From Acidiferrobacteraceae bacterium (lineage in GTDB: Bacteria; Pseudomonadota; Gammaproteobacteria; Acidiferrobacterales; Acidiferrobacteraceae), in contig DAHWKH010000104.1 of assembly GCA_027343725.1 (NCBI GenBank), forward strand, positions 1 to 33,113: a stretch of DNA of 33,113 nucleotides. The letters run 5' to 3'. The first letter of the stretch is position 1. Every line of letters begins with the position of its first letter. Both the position numbers and the translations under genes were made by a program. Of the stretch, positions 31,162-33,113 are shown one piece after another. The notes below the pieces were generated by a model. That model had not been told where the DNA came from. It saw only the letters and a list, made by a program, of their open reading frames with translations, and searched no databases.

Positions 31162-32846
31162 CAGCGGCCCGTGATGCGCGCGATGCGCCGCTGCGCGGAA
31201 CGCAACTCGTGCCCCCAGGGGGCGCCGAGGTTGACGACCGTGGGTTTCAGGAGAATGACCAGTTCCTTCTTGACGCGCACGATCTTCTTGTCCTTGAAGA
31301 GGTTCCCAAGAAGCGGGATGTTGCCGAGGATGGGGACCGCGGCGTTGTTGTTCGTCTGGCCCTCCTTCATGAGCCCGCCGATCACGATCACCTGCCCGCT
31401 GCGCGCGCGCACCACCGAGTCCGACTCCTGGATCGAACTCGAGGCGAGTGGCAGATTGAACGATTGGCCGGCGACGCTGAACTGCTGATTGACCTGCGTC
31501 ACCTGGCTGACCGAGGGATGGATATAGAGAACGATCGAGCCATGACGGTCGATCTCGGGCGTGACGTCGAGCGCGATGCCCGAGAAGAACGGCGTCAGCT
31601 CGACCGCCGGGCTCGTGATCGGGGAAACGCCCACCAAGGACTCGGTATTGGAAACGCCGGTCACGAAGAACTGGTCCCCGCCGACCTTGATCACGGCCTT
31701 TTGCTCGTTCACGGTCGAGATCCGTGGGCTCGAGAGCACCTGGACGCGGCCCTCGGTCGACAACAACTGAATGAAGGCCGCGAAATTGCCGCTATGGATC
31801 GCGAGACTGAAAATCCCGCCGAAGGCCTGCGCGAGGGTGTTGTTGATCGGCGAATAGGTGTTGGGCGCGGGATTGAGGTTGCCGCTCTGGCCGTTGGTGC
31901 TCGCAAGACCCGACGACAGGAGCTGGCTGCCCCCGGTCTGCGCCGCCAGCACGTTGGCCCCGGCCACGTTCCCAAGCCGCGCCCAGTCGATCCCGCTTTG
32001 ATAACCGCTCTTCAGGTCCACCTCGAGGATCTTGGCGTCGATGACGACCTCGCGATTCACGCTCGCCTGCGTGAGCCGCAAAAAACGCGCCACCGTGTGC
32101 AGGGTGCGCGCGTCGGCGCGCACCACCAACAATCCGGCCTGCGGGTTCGCCACCACCTTGAACCCGGGGCCCGGACCGACGAGCGCCGTCACCGCCTTGG
32201 TGAGGCTCTTCCAGAAATCGCTCTTCGAGGTCGTCTTCACGGAGATCGTGGGGGTGACGCCGTTTTGCGTATTGGCCGGCATCGGCATCCCGCCCGCGAC
32301 CCCCACACCCGTGGTCCCGACGCTCGTGAGGCTCGCCCCCGACAAGCGGGTCTCCGAGACCCCGCTGCGCACGACGTTCAGGTAGTGGATGCGAAAGATG
32401 CGCGTGTTGAGGCCCGGCGGCAGGATGTAATAGCGCGTCCCGCGCCGGCGGTATTGATAGCGGCCTTCCCGGCGGATGATACGCATGGCCTCGGGCACCG
32501 TGACGTTCTTCAGGTGCAGACTGATAAGCCCGCGCAGACCCTGCGGGAGCGCGACGCTGTAGGGCGTGCCGCGCACAAGCTCCATGAAGACCCGGGCCGC
32601 GGGCGCATCGGTCGCGTTGAAATCGAAGCGATTCGGGACCGCAAGGCTCTTGCCGTGCGGCAGGCGGATGGTCAGCGCCGGCACCAGCGCCTGGCTGACG
32701 GAGGCCGGGACCGCCGCCTTTTGCGAGCGCACGCCGGATGCCAGATGACGCTGCATGCGCGCCGTCATGGGCCTGTTAAAGCCGCTCGGCGCGCAGCCGG
32801 CGAGCGCCAGCGCCGCGATGAGGACAAATACCCCGGCGCGGCTCAT
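31161..32846 (-). CDS. mshL: MSHA pilus secretin MshL
   Basis: The 561-residue outer-membrane lipoprotein secretin has signal peptide and lipobox ALALAGC. An N-terminal STN/N0-type domain (RFDFNATDAPAARVFMELV, ISLHLKNVTVPEAMRII) is followed by a Gly/Thr-rich insertion, an N1-like domain, then the secretin core with VLSSPRISTVNEQKAVIKVG and the terminal signature SGQVIVIGGLMKEG. It forms the ring through which the pilus leaves the cell. ATG 32846 overlaps mshK by four bases; the longer open frame upstream overlaps mshK and is not used. Confidence 0.94.
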   Translation of the reverse strand: MSRAGVFVLIAALALAGCAPSGFNRPMTARMQRHLASGVRSQKAAVPASVSQALVPALTIRLPHGKSLAVPNRFDFNATDAPAARVFMELVRGTPYSVALPQGLRGLISLHLKNVTVPEAMRIIRREGRYQYRRRGTRYYILPPGLNTRIFRIHYLNVVRSGVSETRLSGASLTSVGTTGVGVAGGMPMPANTQNGVTPTISVKTTSKSDFWKSLTKAVTALVGPGPGFKVVANPQAGLLVVRADARTLHTVARFLRLTQASVNREVVIDAKILEVDLKSGYQSGIDWARLGNVAGANVLAAQTGGSQLLSSGLASTNGQSGNLNPAPNTYSPINNTLAQAFGGIFSLAIHSGNFAAFIQLLSTEGRVQVLSSPRISTVNEQKAVIKVGGDQFFVTGVSNTESLVGVSPITSPAVELTPFFSGIALDVTPEIDRHGSIVLYIHPSVSQVTQVNQQFSVAGQSFNLPLASSSIQESDSVVRARSGQVIVIGGLMKEGQTNNNAAVPILGNIPLLGNLFKDKKIVRVKKELVILLKPTVVNLGAPWGHELRSAQRRIARITGR

Positions 32847-33113
32847 GGCCTCCCCCCCGCCCAAAACGGCGTCTTGCGCACACCCGCCCCCTTCAAAAGA
32901 GTCAGTTCCCGGCGCCGTGCGCCGTCGGACAGCCATACCGAGTGGCGATGGATCGCGACCACGCGCGCGCCTGCAAAGCGCGCGCCCAGGCCCAGGAGGC
33001 GCCCGTCGATCAGCGCCAGGCGGCGCGGGCCATCGACCAGGATCGCCTGCAAGCCGGGGTCCGCGCGGTGGCGTGTCGGGGACGCGATCCACGGCGGGCG
33101 CGTCGGGTCGGTC
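32843..33113 (-). CDS. mshK: MSHA biogenesis protein MshK, 5' part cut by window edge
   Basis: The reading frame runs to the window edge without a start; it is not confined to the 69 codons after the internal TTG at 33052. Visible residues contain DPTRPP followed by LQAILVDGPRRLALIDGRLLGLG and ARVVAIHRHSVWLSDGARRRELTLL, the conserved C-terminal pattern of MshK/GspB-like periplasmic proteins that stabilise the secretin. It overlaps mshL by ATGA, as expected in mshK-L-M-N. Confidence 0.85.
   Translation of the reverse strand, partial: TDPTRPPWIASPTRHRADPGLQAILVDGPRRLALIDGRLLGLGARFAGARVVAIHRHSVWLSDGARRRELTLLKGAGVRKTPFWAGGRP

Overview
The window is GC-rich, densely packed chromosomal DNA from a proteobacterium. 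The order rsmD-coaD-ferredoxin-ftsY-ftsE-ftsX-rpoH, an operon bioF-bioH-bioC and an MSHA pilus biogenesis block (mshK-L-M-N) point to the Gammaproteobacteria, perhaps an Acidiferrobacter- or Ectothiorhodospira-like lineage; that finer placement is a guess from general impression. Genes mostly overlap by 1-17 bases (ATGA, GTGA or TGATG junctions), so long co-transcribed, translationally coupled blocks are the rule. I see no tRNA, rRNA, CRISPR array, transposase or integrase.

Layout. Positions 1-1660 (minus): a cation diffusion facilitator cut by the window edge, and a 2Fe-2S flavoprotein reductase. 1715-6467 (plus): a GldA/GldG-type ABC cluster (ATPase, permease, GldG-like, DUF4340-like) whose last gene overlaps mutM. 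6520-9804 (plus): a bacterial dynamin-like GTPase and a ClC chloride channel/antiporter, the latter overlapping rsmD. 9788-14653 (plus): rsmD, coaD, an Alvin/YfhL-type ferredoxin, ftsY, ftsE, ftsX and rpoH. A near-perfect CIRCE operator (HrcA site) lies over the apparent rpoH promoter.

14650-17499 (minus): three coupled genes, namely an aminoacyl-tRNA-synthetase-like amino acid:carrier-protein ligase, a possibly GNAT-like protein and a hexapeptide-repeat acyltransferase. Together they look like a small pathway that loads an amino acid on a carrier protein and transfers it, but no carrier protein gene is in the window. 17500-17817 is the only gene-free stretch above 300 bases; it holds a promoter candidate and two strong hairpins.

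17818-26402 (minus) is the most unusual part: a compact operon whose products follow the VirB order B2-B3-B4-B5-B6-B8-B9-B10 of type IV secretion systems, then an outer-membrane-barrel-like protein and a large Ig-like lipoprotein. VirB1, VirB7, VirB11, the VirD4 coupling protein, relaxase and integrase are all missing. The VirB4-like ATPase has a P-loop ending GKG instead of GKT/S, and the terminal lipoprotein gene is split by one in-frame TAG. The composition resembles transfer-independent systems such as Helicobacter ComB (DNA uptake) more than a conjugative element. This is the best candidate here for an undescribed system.

26493-29219 (minus): bioF-bioH-bioC for early and middle biotin synthesis, with a promoter candidate before bioF. 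29282-33113 (minus): mshK (partial), mshL, mshM, mshN. The rest of the canonical msh locus does not follow mshN; bioF does.
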